Source of the DNA: Tersicoccus solisilvae
Lineage (GTDB): Bacteria; Actinomycetota; Actinomycetes; Actinomycetales; Micrococcaceae
DNA length: 64,000 nt
Assembly: GCF_014643255.1 (NCBI RefSeq)
Contig: NZ_BMJI01000005.1
Location: 1-64,000, forward strand
Reading direction: 5' to 3'
The translations under genes and the position numbers were made by a program. Below, one piece after another: positions 30,360-40,524 of the stretch (within the stretch, counting starts at the first letter, position 1; each line of letters starts with the position of its first letter). The notes beneath the pieces were generated by a model. That model did no database searches. It was not told where the DNA came from and saw nothing but the letters and a program-made list of their open reading frames with translations.

Positions 30360-31133
30360 TCAGCCGGTCTGCTGCAGGTGCGCCGCGAGGAAGGCCAGCG
30401 CCCTCCGCCAGGAGTCGGCGGCGGGGCTCGCCCGGTAGGCCAGGGGGTTGGTGTCGTTGAAGAACGCGTGGCCGGCGTCGGGATAGACGATCCCCTCGAA
30501 CGGGGTGCCGGTCTCGCCCAGCGCCTGTTCCACCGCCGGCCGGCTCGCGGTCACGTGCTCGTCCTCGGCGCCGTAGAAGGCCAGGACCGGGCAGCGCACG
30601 CCGCTCAGGTCGTCGGCGTCCAGCGGGGCGCCGTACCAGCTGACCGCGGCGCGCAGCCGGTCGTCCGCGGCGGCCAGGGCGAGACTGTAGGTGCCGCCGA
30701 AGCAGAAGCCGACGACGCCGACGCGGCCGTCGACGCGCTCATCGGCGAGCAGGCGGCCGACGGCGGACCGCAGGGCGGTGATCGCGGCGCCGGCGAACTC
30801 CGGCGAGTGCGTGGGCGCGAGCAGTTCCCGGAACCGGGGCTGGCTGTCGTGGCGCTCCTCGTCGGTGCCGTGCGCACGGATCCGGCCGAGCTCGGCGGCC
30901 TCCTCGAGGTCGACGCCGAGGGCGAGGATCTCCGGCGCGACGACGAGATAGCCCTCGGCGGCGAGCCGGTTCGCGACATCGGTGATGTGGTCGTTGACGC
31001 CCCAGATCTCCTCGATCAGCACCAGGCCACCACGCACGGTGGCTCCCGGGCCGGGCTCGGCGACATAGGCGGGGACGGGGTTCGAGCCCCCCTCGCGCGT
31101 GGTGTCGGTGCTGGTCAGCTCGATCATCGGCAT
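30360..31133 (-). CDS. Dienelactone hydrolase family protein
   Basis: This 257-residue alpha/beta hydrolase has the DLH catalytic triad: Cys in GFCFGG (near 120), Asp in YGAEDEH and His in DAGHAF. The early EEIWG motif supplies the conserved Glu. DLH enzymes open dienelactones in chloroaromatic breakdown, but most family members have unknown substrates and no catechol pathway is nearby. The ATG at 31133 is preceded by TACACT seven bases upstream and no ribosome-binding site, so it is probably leaderless. The frame continues to 31214 but that part looks non-coding. Confidence 0.85.
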   Translation of the reverse strand: MPMIELTSTDTTREGGSNPVPAYVAEPGPGATVRGGLVLIEEIWGVNDHITDVANRLAAEGYLVVAPEILALGVDLEEAAELGRIRAHGTDEERHDSQPRFRELLAPTHSPEFAGAAITALRSAVGRLLADERVDGRVGVVGFCFGGTYSLALAAADDRLRAAVSWYGAPLDADDLSGVRCPVLAFYGAEDEHVTASRPAVEQALGETGTPFEGIVYPDAGHAFFNDTNPLAYRASPAADSWRRALAFLAAHLQQTG

Positions 31134-31202
31134 GGTGCCGAGTGTAGAACGCGGCCATGGCCGCACGGGTCGACGTGCCCGCGGCACCGGGCCGGGACGA
31201 CA

Positions 31203-31232
31203 ACGGGCCGGCACCCGAGGGTGCCGGCCCGT
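31203..31232 (-). terminator. Terminator of ssrA
   Basis: A perfect 13-bp stem with a four-base loop begins about 45 bp after the tmRNA 3' end on the minus strand. A few T residues follow. Confidence 0.75.
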
Positions 31233-31276
31233 GGCCGTAGCGTCGACCCAGCGAGGCGGGTGACGTATGGGATGAG

Positions 31277-31645
31277 TGGAGATGGGGGGAATCGAACCCC
31301 CGTCCGATGTGGTGTTGTCAGGACTTCTCCGGGCGCAGTCTGCGTCGGGTGTTACTCGGCCCCAGCCATCCTGCAGACAGGTGGCTGACCCGGGCCCAGC
31401 CGCATCAGTGTCCCCTCAGTCCCTGCGGCCTGGACTGAGGGCAGTGGCTCCCTAATCGACGCCAGTCACCGGGGCGGGAGCACCCCCGGGCTGACGGACT
31501 CATTCTGGCTGCTCAGGCAGCGAGAGCGAAGTCAGTGCGCTTAGAATTGGCACTTATTGGTTTGCAGAGAGCGTTGACGAGATGACCCTGCATCCTCGGC
31601 CCGCTTCCCCTGTCGCGACTCACATCGTCGAAACCTGTCATCCCC
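31277..31645 (-). ncRNA. ssrA: Transfer-messenger RNA (tmRNA)
   Basis: This 369-nt RNA rescues stalled ribosomes together with SmpB, whose gene is ~470 bp away. The 5' end GGGGATGACAGG pairs with the 3' CATCTCC to make the acceptor stem, including the alanine identity G3-U70 wobble. The T-arm reads GGGGTTCGATTCCCCCC. The CCA tail is not encoded and must be added. The tag frame (31551 down to 31513) encodes ANSKRTDFALAA followed by a stop, so the full tag after the charged Ala would be AANSKRTDFALAA. The tag type fits Micrococcales. Confidence 0.95.
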
Positions 31646-31775
31646 TATGCAATTGCCAACCGCCTCGACGGGAACCCCGTCGCGACGCGATGCCCGGAAC
31701 GCGTCCGGACCACTGAGCATAACGCATCGAGGCCCTCACGTCTTCCCGCCGGCCGTGTGCGCGCGACCGCTGTGC

Positions 31776-32123
31776 TCAGGTGACGGCGATCATCCCCACG
31801 ACGACGGCGCCGATCACGAGGGCCGGCACGAGCAGCCACGGCCAGCGGCGTTGCCGGATCAGCACGATGACGAGCACCGCGCTGAGGGGAACCGTGACGA
31901 AGGCCGCGTAGGCGGCGATCACGAGGACGATCAGCAGGTACCAGGTCCACGTCGGATCCACGAAGGACGCCAGCGCGAAGACGACCGCGGTGCCGAGCAG
32001 CGTGAAAGCCAGCCAGATCAGGTCGAGCACGATCATCGTCGTCGTCCACCACGGCATCGGCGACCCGACCGCGGGGACCTCCGTGCCGCGGCCGGCGGGC
32101 CGACCGGGGCGGCGGTCAGCCAC
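31776..32123 (-). CDS. Small membrane protein of unknown function
   Basis: This 115-residue protein has a Gly/Pro/Arg N-terminus and three hydrophobic segments (about 28-52, 57-80 and 92-113). No family was recognised. The GTG start at 32123 overlaps the end of smpB by eight bases, so it is probably translated from the smpB message. It lies between smpB and ssrA on the same strand. Confidence 0.6.
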   Translation of the reverse strand: MADRRPGRPAGRGTEVPAVGSPMPWWTTTMIVLDLIWLAFTLLGTAVVFALASFVDPTWTWYLLIVLVIAAYAAFVTVPLSAVLVIVLIRQRRWPWLLVPALVIGAVVVGMIAVT

Positions 32124-32598
32124 GGCGATTGCGCTGCCGCATCTCGCGGGCGGCTTCCCGCTTGTCCTGGGCCTCGCGCAGCGACTGCCGCTTGTCGTAG
32201 TCGCGCTTGCCGCGGCCGATGCCGATCTCGACCTTCGCGCGCCCGCCCACGAAGTAGAGGGAGAGCGGCACGATGGTGAACCCGGACTCCCGGGTCTTCT
32301 GCGAGATCTTGATCAACTGCTCGCGATGCAGCAGCAGCTTGCGACGACGGCGAGCCGTGTGGTTGGTCCAGCTGCCCTGGCTGTACTCGGGGATGTGGAC
32401 GCCCTCGAGCCACAGTTCATCGTTGTAGAAGACGGCGTACCCGTCGGTCAGGTTGGCGTGCCCCTCGCGCAGCGACTTCACCTCGGTGCCCTGCAGCACG
32501 AGGCCCGCCTCGAACGTGTCGGAGATCAGGTAGTCGTGCCGGGCCTTGCGGTTGCTCGCCACCGTCTTGACACCGTCGGCGCCACGGTCCTGGGGCAC
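32116..32598 (-). CDS. smpB: SsrA-binding protein SmpB
   Basis: This 160-residue partner of tmRNA delivers it to the stalled ribosome. It has the family core ASNRKARHDYLISDTFEAG (split here), LQGTEVKSLREG and a C-terminal basic tail (KRDYDKRQSLREAQDKRE). The GTG start has AGGAGG five bases upstream. ssrA follows on the same strand after a small membrane gene, a typical arrangement with ftsEX upstream. Confidence 0.96.
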   Translation of the reverse strand: MPQDRGADGVKTVASNRKARHDYLISDTFEAGLVLQGTEVKSLREGHANLTDGYAVFYNDELWLEGVHIPEYSQGSWTNHTARRRRKLLLHREQLIKISQKTRESGFTIVPLSLYFVGGRAKVEIGIGRGKRDYDKRQSLREAQDKREAAREMRQRNRRG

Positions 32599-32721
32599 GG
32601 CTTCCTCCTGCCTGCGCGCACGACGCCGGGGAGGCGGTGCGATGGGATGGTGCGGCGGCCGGCCCGGCCGCCTCCGCCCGGTGGGCGGCTCACCATTGTA
32701 CGCGGCCGACCCCGCAGTCCC

Positions 32722-34158
32722 TCAGAGGTACGGCGCGGGGTCCACGAGCGAGCCGTTGACCATGACCTCGAAATGCAGGTGGCAGCCGGTCGAGTTGCCG
32801 GTGGTGCCGGTGTAGCCGATCGTCTGGCCCTGCTTGACCCGCTGTCCCGGATGCACCACGGACGAGGTCAGGTGGTAGTACATCGTCGAGACGGCATTGC
32901 CGCCGATCACCCCGTGGGTGAGCACGATCCGGTTGCCGCCGGTCGGCACGGCCCCGTCCGCGAACATCACCTCGCCGTCCGCCGGTGCGAGCAGCGGCGT
33001 GCCGCAGGCGGCGCCGAAGTCCAGGCCCGTGTGCAGGTAGGAGCCCGTACCCAGGAAGTCGATGGTGCCCTCCGGCACGGGGCGCAGGCCGTACGGGGAG
33101 GTGATGGGCACGCCGGCGGGCACCGGATGGATGAACCCGGACGAGCTCGGTGGCGCGGGGTCCGGGGTGCTGACCACCGGCGCCGGCGGCAGGACGGCGC
33201 TTGCCGCGGCGGCCGCGGCCGCCGCGCGCTGCCGGGCGGCTGCCTCGGCGGCGGCGCGGGCGGCGGCTTCCGCGGCGGCGCGCTGGCGGGCCGCCTCGAG
33301 CTCCCGGCGCTGCCGCTCGGCGATCTGGTTGCGGACCTGTGCCTGGTCCGCCTCGACCCGGGCCAGGCGGCGGCTGATCTCGGGCTTCTTCGCCTGCAGC
33401 TGGCCGGTCAGGGTCGCGCTGTCGGCGACCAGCCGGTCCACGGCCGCCTTGCGCGCGGCGGCGGCGTCCCGGGCGGCCTGCTCGGCGTCGAGGGCTGACT
33501 CGGCGCGCGCCTTGAGCCGGGAGATCTCCTCCTCGACCGCCGCCAACCGGGCCGCCGCGTTCTGGTCGGTCGCCTGCTGCTGGGTCCAGGTGCTGAGCAC
33601 CGTGCTCTGACTGCGCAGGGCCGCGTCGGCGAGCCGGATGCTGTCGGACAGGTCGGCGGAGCTGCCCGAGCCGAGCATCAGGGACACGTTGCTGGACAGA
33701 CCGCCGTTCTTGTAGGCCTGCGCCGCGATGGCCCCGATGGCCCGGCGGGTCTTCTCCGCCGCCTCCCGATCGCCCTGCAGCTGCCGGTCGAGGTCGGCCT
33801 TCGACTGCTCGGCCAGCGTGAGCCGCGCGGACTGGGACTCGACGTCGCGCACGGCGGTCGCAACCCGGGCCTGCGCGTCGGCGAGGGCGGTCCGGGCGCC
33901 GGGCAGCTGCTTCTGGTAGACGCGCAGCTGCGCGATGGAGCGCGTGATGCTCGCGTCGAGGCTCTCCATTGCCTCCCCGACCTCGTGCGCCTCCTGCTCG
34001 AGCGCGGACTGCCGGTCGTCGAGGTCGTCGGCGGTGGCGGGCGCGACGGCGACCAGGCCGGCGGCCAGCACGGCCGCGGCGGTCAGGCCGGCCCAGCGAG
34101 CGGACCGACGGGACGGGCAACCCGGCCGAGCCGGGGATGTCGACGGGGTCACGGTCAT
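32722..34158 (-). CDS. Coiled-coil M23 peptidoglycan endopeptidase of the FtsEX operon
   Basis: This 478-residue secreted hydrolase has a signal peptide (about 1-43), a long coiled coil (about 45-330, very rich in Ala, Arg, Glu and Gln) and a C-terminal LytM/M23 domain (about 350-478) with zinc motifs HTGLDFG and HLHFE. Its ATG overlaps the ftsX stop (ATGA). In other bacteria FtsEX controls a coiled-coil hydrolase (RipC, PcsB) or EnvC, so this is the probable partner that cuts septal wall under FtsEX control. The use of an M23 rather than an NlpC/P60 domain differs from mycobacterial RipC. Confidence 0.9.
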   Translation of the reverse strand: MTVTPSTSPARPGCPSRRSARWAGLTAAAVLAAGLVAVAPATADDLDDRQSALEQEAHEVGEAMESLDASITRSIAQLRVYQKQLPGARTALADAQARVATAVRDVESQSARLTLAEQSKADLDRQLQGDREAAEKTRRAIGAIAAQAYKNGGLSSNVSLMLGSGSSADLSDSIRLADAALRSQSTVLSTWTQQQATDQNAAARLAAVEEEISRLKARAESALDAEQAARDAAAARKAAVDRLVADSATLTGQLQAKKPEISRRLARVEADQAQVRNQIAERQRRELEAARQRAAAEAAARAAAEAAARQRAAAAAAAASAVLPPAPVVSTPDPAPPSSSGFIHPVPAGVPITSPYGLRPVPEGTIDFLGTGSYLHTGLDFGAACGTPLLAPADGEVMFADGAVPTGGNRIVLTHGVIGGNAVSTMYYHLTSSVVHPGQRVKQGQTIGYTGTTGNSTGCHLHFEVMVNGSLVDPAPYL

Positions 34159-35065
34159 ACCTTCAGGTAGCGGCGCAGGGTCAGCACGGAGGACGCCCCG
34201 GCCAGGACGACGCCGAGCAGGATCAGGGCGGGCGCGACGATCAGCGCGTCGCCGGCGGAGATGAACGCCAGGTCCTGGCTCTCCCGGCTGAGGTAGTCCT
34301 CGACGTAGAAGCGGGTGAACGCCCACAGGGCCGCCGACGCGAGGACGGCACCGACGGTCGCCGCGATGATGCCCTCGAGGACGAACGGCAGCTGGATCAC
34401 CGACGTGGGCGCGCCCACGAGCCGCATGATGCCGGTCTCCCGGCGGCGGCTGAACGCGGAGAGGCGGATGGTCGTGGCGATCAGCAGGACCGCGCAGACG
34501 ATCATGATGCCCGCGGTCACCAGGGCGAAGACCGAGGCCTGATTCAGCTTCGAGAACAGCGGGTCGAGCAGTTCGCGCTGATCGTTGACCGTGTCGACGC
34601 CGGGCGTGGACGAGAAGCCCTCGCGGATCACGTCGAACGTGGTGGGGTCCTTGAGCTGGATCCGGAACGAGGACGGCAACTGGTCCGCGGTCACGGTGTC
34701 CACGATCGGGGAGTTCTCGAACTGTTCCCGGAAGTGGGTGAACGCCTCGTCGGAGGACTCGTAGTGGGCGGAGGCGACGTAGGGGGCGAAGGTCGGCGAC
34801 TGCAGCTGGGCGGCGATGGCCTCCCGCTGCTGCTCCGTGACCGCCCCGGAGGAGCAGCTCGGGGAGACGGACCCCTCCTGGCAGAGGAAGAGGGAGATCT
34901 CGACCTTGTCGTACCAGTACCCCTTCATCTGGTTGATCTGCATCTGCAGCAGGGCAGCGGCACCGACGAAGGTGAGGGAGACGAACGTGACCAGCACGAT
35001 CGAGATGACCATGGTGAGGTTGCGGCGCAGGCCGTGGCCGATCTCGCCGAGGATGAAGGCGGCCC

Positions 35066-35069
<4 letters not shown>
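34155..35069 (-). CDS. ftsX: Cell-division ABC permease-like protein FtsX
   Basis: This 304-residue protein has one N-terminal helix (about 22-45), a large extracytoplasmic domain (about 46-170) and three C-terminal helices, the FtsX topology. Motifs such as [14 protein letters not shown] lie in the cytoplasmic loop. With FtsE it transmits ATP-driven changes across the membrane to a wall hydrolase. Its ATG overlaps the ftsE stop and its stop overlaps the hydrolase start (both ATGA), so all three are coupled. Two Cys in the outer domain ([10 protein letters not shown]) may form a disulfide. Confidence 0.95.
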
Positions 35070-35755
<686 letters not shown>

Positions 35756-35915
35756 GCGCGCATGCTGCTCCCGGCCCGCCCCGTGGCACCGAGGCGGGAC
35801 CGTACCTGGGAACAGGAGCCTCGGCGGTTCGAGTGTAGGGCGGGGGCCGTCGCCGCCCGGTCAGCCGGTGCGGCGTGTCGCCCGGCGTCCCGCGGCCGGT
35901 CACGCGGGACGGTGG

Positions 35916-36914
35916 TCAGCCGTCGGCGAGCTCGTCGACGGCGGCGCGCATGCGGGCGATGCCGTCCTCGGTGAACAGCGGGATCCGCCCGTCGGAGGGG
36001 TACTCGGTGGCGGTCAGGGTGGGCAGCAGGTCGGCCCAGGACTGGGCGGCCCCCTCGACGTCCCAGGCGGCGGCGTCCTCGGCGTGGCCGGTGCGGTGCC
36101 AGATCACGCGGGCGGGGTGGGTGAGACCGTTCAGCGCGGCCAGCACGTCCTCCGCCCCGACGATCTCGCGAGCGTCCTCCCAGGCGGCCCGCTGCTGCAC
36201 CCGGATCGCGAGGGACGGCGCGTCGCCGTGCAGTGCGTAGTCGAGGGCCGCCGTCGCGTCCGCGGAGGGCGGGGTGCCGAACCGGCCGGACTCCGACCAG
36301 ATCCGGCGATACTCCTCGACGGAGGTGTAGGTGCGTTCGACCGGGGCGAGCAGCGGGGCGAAGATCTGCTGCACCGTCGCGTCGAGGTCCTCGGCCGCGG
36401 ACGCGAGCCGCGGCAGCCACATGTCCACGAGCAGCAGGGCGCGGATGCGCTCCGGGTACCGGTGCGCGAGCACGAGCGCCGCGAGTGCCCCCATCGAGTG
36501 GCCGACGACGACGACGTCCTCCGCGTCCTCCTGGTCCAGCACGATGGCCAGGTCGTCGGCGTGCGCGGTCATCCCGTACGGCCCGAGCAGGTGATAGCTC
36601 TGACCGCGGCCGCGCAGGTCGGGGGCGAGCACCCGGTAGTCGTCGAGTCGCTCGGCAAAGGCACGGAACATCTGGTGGGTGCCGGTCACCCCGTGCAGCA
36701 GCAGGACGGTGCGGGCGGGTGCCGCACCGACGGTCGGTGCGGCGGGCGGTTCGACGGCGGTGTACCCGGCCGCAGGTTCCGTGGACACCGACGGAGCGTC
36801 ATCCGGGGTGTCGGTGCCGGGGGCGCGCACGGGATCCCACACCCCGACCGTCAGGTCGCCGCCGCGCACGGCGACCCGGTCCTGGTGGTACGACCGCATC
36901 AGGAACGGATCCAT
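35916..36914 (-). CDS. Alpha/beta hydrolase
   Basis: This 332-residue protein has the alpha/beta fold signs: HGVTGTHQMF (oxyanion region), DLRGRGQSY, the nucleophile elbow GHSMGAL, and a late acid and base (GRIPLFTEDG shows no classic His, so the last triad residue is uncertain). An insertion of about 35 residues before the first strand is Ala/Pro-rich. I use ATG 36914; another frame extends to a GTG at 36953 and a later ATG at 36899 is possible. The substrate is unknown and no operon partner is adjacent. Confidence 0.78.
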   Translation of the reverse strand: MDPFLMRSYHQDRVAVRGGDLTVGVWDPVRAPGTDTPDDAPSVSTEPAAGYTAVEPPAAPTVGAAPARTVLLLHGVTGTHQMFRAFAERLDDYRVLAPDLRGRGQSYHLLGPYGMTAHADDLAIVLDQEDAEDVVVVGHSMGALAALVLAHRYPERIRALLLVDMWLPRLASAAEDLDATVQQIFAPLLAPVERTYTSVEEYRRIWSESGRFGTPPSADATAALDYALHGDAPSLAIRVQQRAAWEDAREIVGAEDVLAALNGLTHPARVIWHRTGHAEDAAAWDVEGAAQSWADLLPTLTATEYPSDGRIPLFTEDGIARMRAAVDELADG

Positions 36915-37085
36915 GGTCCTCTGTTTCCCACCCTCGGGCCGCGGTGGCGTCACCGCGGCGGTGCGTGAGTGCCGGCCCCCCGGCGGCTCACGGGACCATC
37001 ATGCCATTCTGCCGGCCGGGAACGACGCACGGGGCGCGACGTTGGGGACAACCGTCACGGCAGCCCGCCCGGGAGCGCCGGGAAG

Positions 37086-38201
37086 CTACTCGGCGCCCGT
37101 GCGGGCGGCGGCGCGCCAGCGGATGCCGGCGTCGATGAAGTCGTCGATCTCGCCGTCGAGCACGGCCGAGGTGTTGCCCACCTCGTGCTCGGTGCGCAGG
37201 TCCTTGACCATCTGGTACGGGTTGAGCACGTAGGAGCGCATCTGGTCGCCCCAGGAGGCCTTGACGTCGCCGGCGAGCGCCTTCTTCTCGGCGTCCTCCT
37301 GCTCCTTCTTCAGCAGCAACAGGCGGGACTGCATGACGCGCAGCGCGGCGGCCCGGTTCTGGATCTGGGACTTTTCGTTCTGCATGGAGACGACGATGCC
37401 CGTGGGCAGGTGGGTCATGCGCACCGCGGAGTCGGTCGTGTTGACGGACTGGCCGCCCGGGCCCGAGGACCGGAACACGTCGATCTTGAGCTCGGACTCG
37501 GGGATCTCGACGCTGTCCGTCTGCTCGATCAGCGGGATCACCTCGACGGCGGCGAACGACGTCTGCCGCCGGCCCTGGTTGTCGAACGGGCTGATCCGCA
37601 CCAGCCGGTGCGTGCCGGCCTCGACGGAGAGGGTGCCGAACGCGTAGGGCGACTTCACCTCGAAGGTCGCCGACTTCAGCCCGGCCTCCTCCGCGTACGA
37701 GGTGTCGAGCACGGACGTCGGGTAGCCGTGCCGTTCGGCCCAGCGCAGGTACATGCGCATCAGCATCTCGGCGAAGTCCGCGGCGTCGACGCCGCCGGCG
37801 CCCGCGCGGATGGTGACGACCGCCTCCCGCTCGTCGTACTCGCCGGAGAGCAGGGTCACCACCTCGAGTTCGCTCATCGACTTCTTGATCGACGTGAGCT
37901 CCCGCTCGGCCTCGGCGCGGGTGTCCTCGTCGTCCTCCTCGCCGGCCAGTTCGACCAGCACCTCGAGGTCGTCGATGCGGGAGCCGAGCCTCTCGACCCG
38001 CTCCAGGTCCGATTGCCGGTGGGAGAGCTTGCTGGTGACCTGCTGGGCGGAATCGGGGTCGTCCCAGAGGTCCGGGGCGCCGGCCTGCTCGCTCAGCTCG
38101 GCGATCTCGGCGCGCACCTTCTCGACGTCGACGACGTTCTCGATGCTGGCGAAGGTGGAGCGGAGCTGGGCGATCTCGGCGGGAAAATCGGTGGTTGCCA
38201 T
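37086..38201 (-). CDS. prfB: Peptide chain release factor 2
   Basis: This 371-residue RF2 ends translation at UGA and UAA. The codon-recognition motif SPF ([11 protein letters not shown]) and the catalytic GGQ ([10 protein letters not shown]) are both present. Unlike in many bacteria, no in-frame stop or +1 programmed frameshift occurs near codon 25, which is normal for actinobacteria. The ATG follows a TAGGCT hexamer by nine bases, with no ribosome-binding site, suggesting a very short leader. ftsE lies downstream on the same strand, separated by the hydrolase gene. Confidence 0.95.
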   Translation of the reverse strand: MATTDFPAEIAQLRSTFASIENVVDVEKVRAEIAELSEQAGAPDLWDDPDSAQQVTSKLSHRQSDLERVERLGSRIDDLEVLVELAGEEDDEDTRAEAERELTSIKKSMSELEVVTLLSGEYDEREAVVTIRAGAGGVDAADFAEMLMRMYLRWAERHGYPTSVLDTSYAEEAGLKSATFEVKSPYAFGTLSVEAGTHRLVRISPFDNQGRRQTSFAAVEVIPLIEQTDSVEIPESELKIDVFRSSGPGGQSVNTTDSAVRMTHLPTGIVVSMQNEKSQIQNRAAALRVMQSRLLLLKKEQEDAEKKALAGDVKASWGDQMRSYVLNPYQMVKDLRTEHEVGNTSAVLDGEIDDFIDAGIRWRAAARTGAE

Positions 38202-38318
38202 GGTGCCACCAGCCTACGGCACCGCACCCGCCCGTCCCGTGGGCCCGACGGCGTCGGGGTCCCGCGGCACCGCCGCTGCTACGCTCGACGGACCGCTTCC
38301 CCTGCCGTCTGGAGTCCC

Positions 38319-39530
38319 ATGAGTGCCGGCCGAGCCCGCCCCACCGTCCTGGCCGTCCTGCTCGCCGGGGGCGCCGGTGGCCGGATGGGCCCGCTGACCG
38401 CGGGCAAGGCCAAACCGGCCCTGCCGTTCGCCGGCTCCCACCACCTGATCGACGTGCCCCTGTCCAATCTCGTGCACAGCGACGTGTCGGATGTCTGGGT
38501 GGTCGAGCAGTTCCAGCCGCACTTCCTCAACGAGCACGTGGCCAACGGGCGGCCCTGGGACCTGGACCGCACGCACGGCGGGCTGCGGCTGCTGCCGCCG
38601 TACGAAGGCGCCGAGGGGGAGGGCTTCGCCGAGGGCAACGCGGACTCCCTGCACCGGCAGGCGGAGCTGATCCGGGAGTTCGGGCCGGACCTCGTGCTCA
38701 CGCTCAGCGCCGATCACCTCTACCGACTGGACTACCGCGACGTCGTCGACACGCACCTGGCCGCGGGCGCCGACCTGACCATGGTGACCACCGAGATCGA
38801 GGGCGACGTGTCCCGGTTCTCCGTGGTGCAGGCCGAGAGCGGGCGCATCACCGATTTCGCGTACAAGCCGGACGAACCGACGGGCTCGCTGGTGGGCACC
38901 GAGGTGTTCCTCTACGACACCGACGTGCTGCTGGACACGCTGGCGATGCTGCTGGACCGGGACGGGAGGCTCGAGGACTACGGCGACGCGCTGGTCCCCC
39001 ACCTGGTGGAGCACGGCACGGTGGCGGAGCACCGGCTGGAGGGGTACTGGCGCGACGTCGGCACCCTCGAGAGCTACTGGGAGGCGCACCAGGAGCTGCT
39101 GCACGGCGGCGGGTTCGACGTCTCGGACCCGACGTGGCCCATGTACACGGCCCAACCGCAGCAGCGGCCGGCGTTCGTGGCCGCCGGAGCGACCGTGGCG
39201 AACAGCCTGCTCAGCGCCGGCGCCGTCGTGCGCGGCACCGTGGTCGACTCGGTGATCGGGCCCGGCGTCGTGGTCGAGGAGGGCGCGACGGTGCGCTCGT
39301 CCGTGCTGATGGACGACGTGGTGGTGGCGGCGGACGCCACCGTGGAGACGGCCCTGATCGATCTGCAGGTGCGGATCGGCGCGGGCGCGGTCGTCGGGGA
39401 GGCGGACTCCGGCCGATCGATCGCCACCGACGGTGACGGCGACGCCGGCATCACCGTCCTGGGGGCGCGCCACCGGGTGGGTGACGGCGAGCACGTCCCG
39501 GCCGGCGCGCAGCTGCCCGAGCCGGCCTGA
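38319..39530 (+). CDS. glgC: Glucose-1-phosphate adenylyltransferase-like protein (GlgC)
   Basis: This 403-residue nucleotidyltransferase has the N-terminal motif LAGGAGGRMGPLTAGKAKPALPFAG, given here in parts (LAGGAGGRMG, KAKPALPFAG), then SADHLYRLDY, GYWRDVGTLESYWEA and a left-handed beta-helix domain at the C-terminus. It should make ADP-glucose for glycogen or trehalose-type polymers. GGAG lies four bases before the ATG. The starting GxGxRMxPLT variant lacks the usual RL, so a related nucleotidyl sugar synthesis is possible. It converges on the Tad operon with a 14-bp gap. Confidence 0.85.
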   Translation: MSAGRARPTVLAVLLAGGAGGRMGPLTAGKAKPALPFAGSHHLIDVPLSNLVHSDVSDVWVVEQFQPHFLNEHVANGRPWDLDRTHGGLRLLPPYEGAEGEGFAEGNADSLHRQAELIREFGPDLVLTLSADHLYRLDYRDVVDTHLAAGADLTMVTTEIEGDVSRFSVVQAESGRITDFAYKPDEPTGSLVGTEVFLYDTDVLLDTLAMLLDRDGRLEDYGDALVPHLVEHGTVAEHRLEGYWRDVGTLESYWEAHQELLHGGGFDVSDPTWPMYTAQPQQRPAFVAAGATVANSLLSAGAVVRGTVVDSVIGPGVVVEEGATVRSSVLMDDVVVAADATVETALIDLQVRIGAGAVVGEADSGRSIATDGDGDAGITVLGARHRVGDGEHVPAGAQLPEPA

Positions 39531-39544
39531 CCGGCCCGCGGACG

Positions 39545-40021
39545 TCACTGCCGCAGTTCCGCGCGCGCCTGAGCCGTCGCGGTGACCGGGATGCCGTCCG
39601 GCACGAGGAAGGTCACGAGTGGAGGGCGCGCCACCCCGTGCAGCTCGATCCGGGCCGTCCGGCCGTCCGCGGTGCCGGTTCCGGCGCCGATGGCCAGGCC
39701 GTCGACGCCGGCGTCCGGGCCGAGCCCGTCGAGGTAGGCGCGCACGGCACCGTTGACCCGGTCGGAGCGCAGCACCGGCACGGGCGCGGTGGTGGCGCCG
39801 TCGCCGGCGAGATCGAAGGTGTCCGCGGCGGCCAGTGCCGCCGAGTCGGCGATCGCGAGCAGCTTCTTGTGCTCGATGTAGACGGCGGTGACGCCGGCGA
39901 CCACACTCGTGACGAGCAGGGTCAGCAGCACGAATCCGATGATGAGCACGGTCGTCTGGCCGGTCTCGCGATCCTCGGCGCGCGACCGGGCCGAGGCCAC
40001 GACCCGTGACGACCCGTTCAC
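39545..40021 (-). CDS. TadG-like pilus-assembly protein
   Basis: This 158-residue protein has the TadG/Flp N-terminal pattern: GQTTVLIIGFVLL helix with little else hydrophobic, then an exported domain. It is the last gene of the Tad operon. The GTG start at 40021 overlaps the stop of the TadE gene before it (GTGA), so I discard the longer frame from 40159. The role is as a minor pseudopilin or assembly factor. Confidence 0.7.
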   Translation of the reverse strand: MNGSSRVVASARSRAEDRETGQTTVLIIGFVLLTLLVTSVVAGVTAVYIEHKKLLAIADSAALAAADTFDLAGDGATTAPVPVLRSDRVNGAVRAYLDGLGPDAGVDGLAIGAGTGTADGRTARIELHGVARPPLVTFLVPDGIPVTATAQARAELRQ

Positions 40022-40524
40022 CGGTACCGGCCGAGGATCTCGGTCGAACTCGACTCGACCGCGGCGGCGCTGAGCGTCGACCCGCCGACCGCGGGCGCCA
40101 GCGGCAGGGGCACGGTCAGCCGGACTCGCACCGTCACCCGGGCGCCGGCACCCTCGCATCCCGGTGCGGAGCAGGCGACGTCGACGGTCCAGGCGGAGCG
40201 GTCGAACCCGAAGTCCCCCATGGTGGTGGCCGCGGCCGCCTCGGCAGCCCCACCGGCCGAGGCGGGGTCCTCGCTCAGCGCGATGGTCTTGGCCGCCTGG
40301 TCCGCGGCGCCGACGACCGCGAAGGAGCCGGCCTGCACGGCGCCGAGGCTGAGGATGAAGTAGACCACCGGGACGAGGAGCAGGGTGCCGAGGACGACGA
40401 ACTCGATCACCGCGCTCCCGGCGTCGGCGCCGCCGGGACCGTCGAGGATCCGCTCCCGCACGGCCGCGACGACCGTCCTGGGGCGCGCCGGGCCGGGCGC
40501 CGCGGCATCGTCACGGGGCCGCAC
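40018..40524 (-). CDS. TadE-family minor pseudopilin
   Basis: This 168-residue protein has a charged N-terminus and then GSAVIEFVVLGTLLL, a prepilin-peptidase-like site with Glu at +5 and a single helix, as in TadE. The rest is exported. It carries two Cys (ACSAPGCEG) that may form a disulfide. Its GTG start overlaps the end of the upstream TadE-like gene by 14 bp. Confidence 0.72.
   Translation of the reverse strand: MRPRDDAAAPGPARPRTVVAAVRERILDGPGGADAGSAVIEFVVLGTLLLVPVVYFILSLGAVQAGSFAVVGAADQAAKTIALSEDPASAGGAAEAAAATTMGDFGFDRSAWTVDVACSAPGCEGAGARVTVRVRLTVPLPLAPAVGGSTLSAAAVESSSTEILGRYR

Noticed and set aside
27882-31388. A very long plus-strand open frame of 1168 codons
   Set aside because: It is the shadow of phosphoketolase, dienelactone hydrolase and ssrA on the minus strand. 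In very GC-rich DNA antisense frames stay open by chance.
37086-38201. Programmed frameshift in prfB
   Set aside because: The frame runs unbroken from start to stop, and no in-frame UGA with a slippery CUU is present near codon 25.
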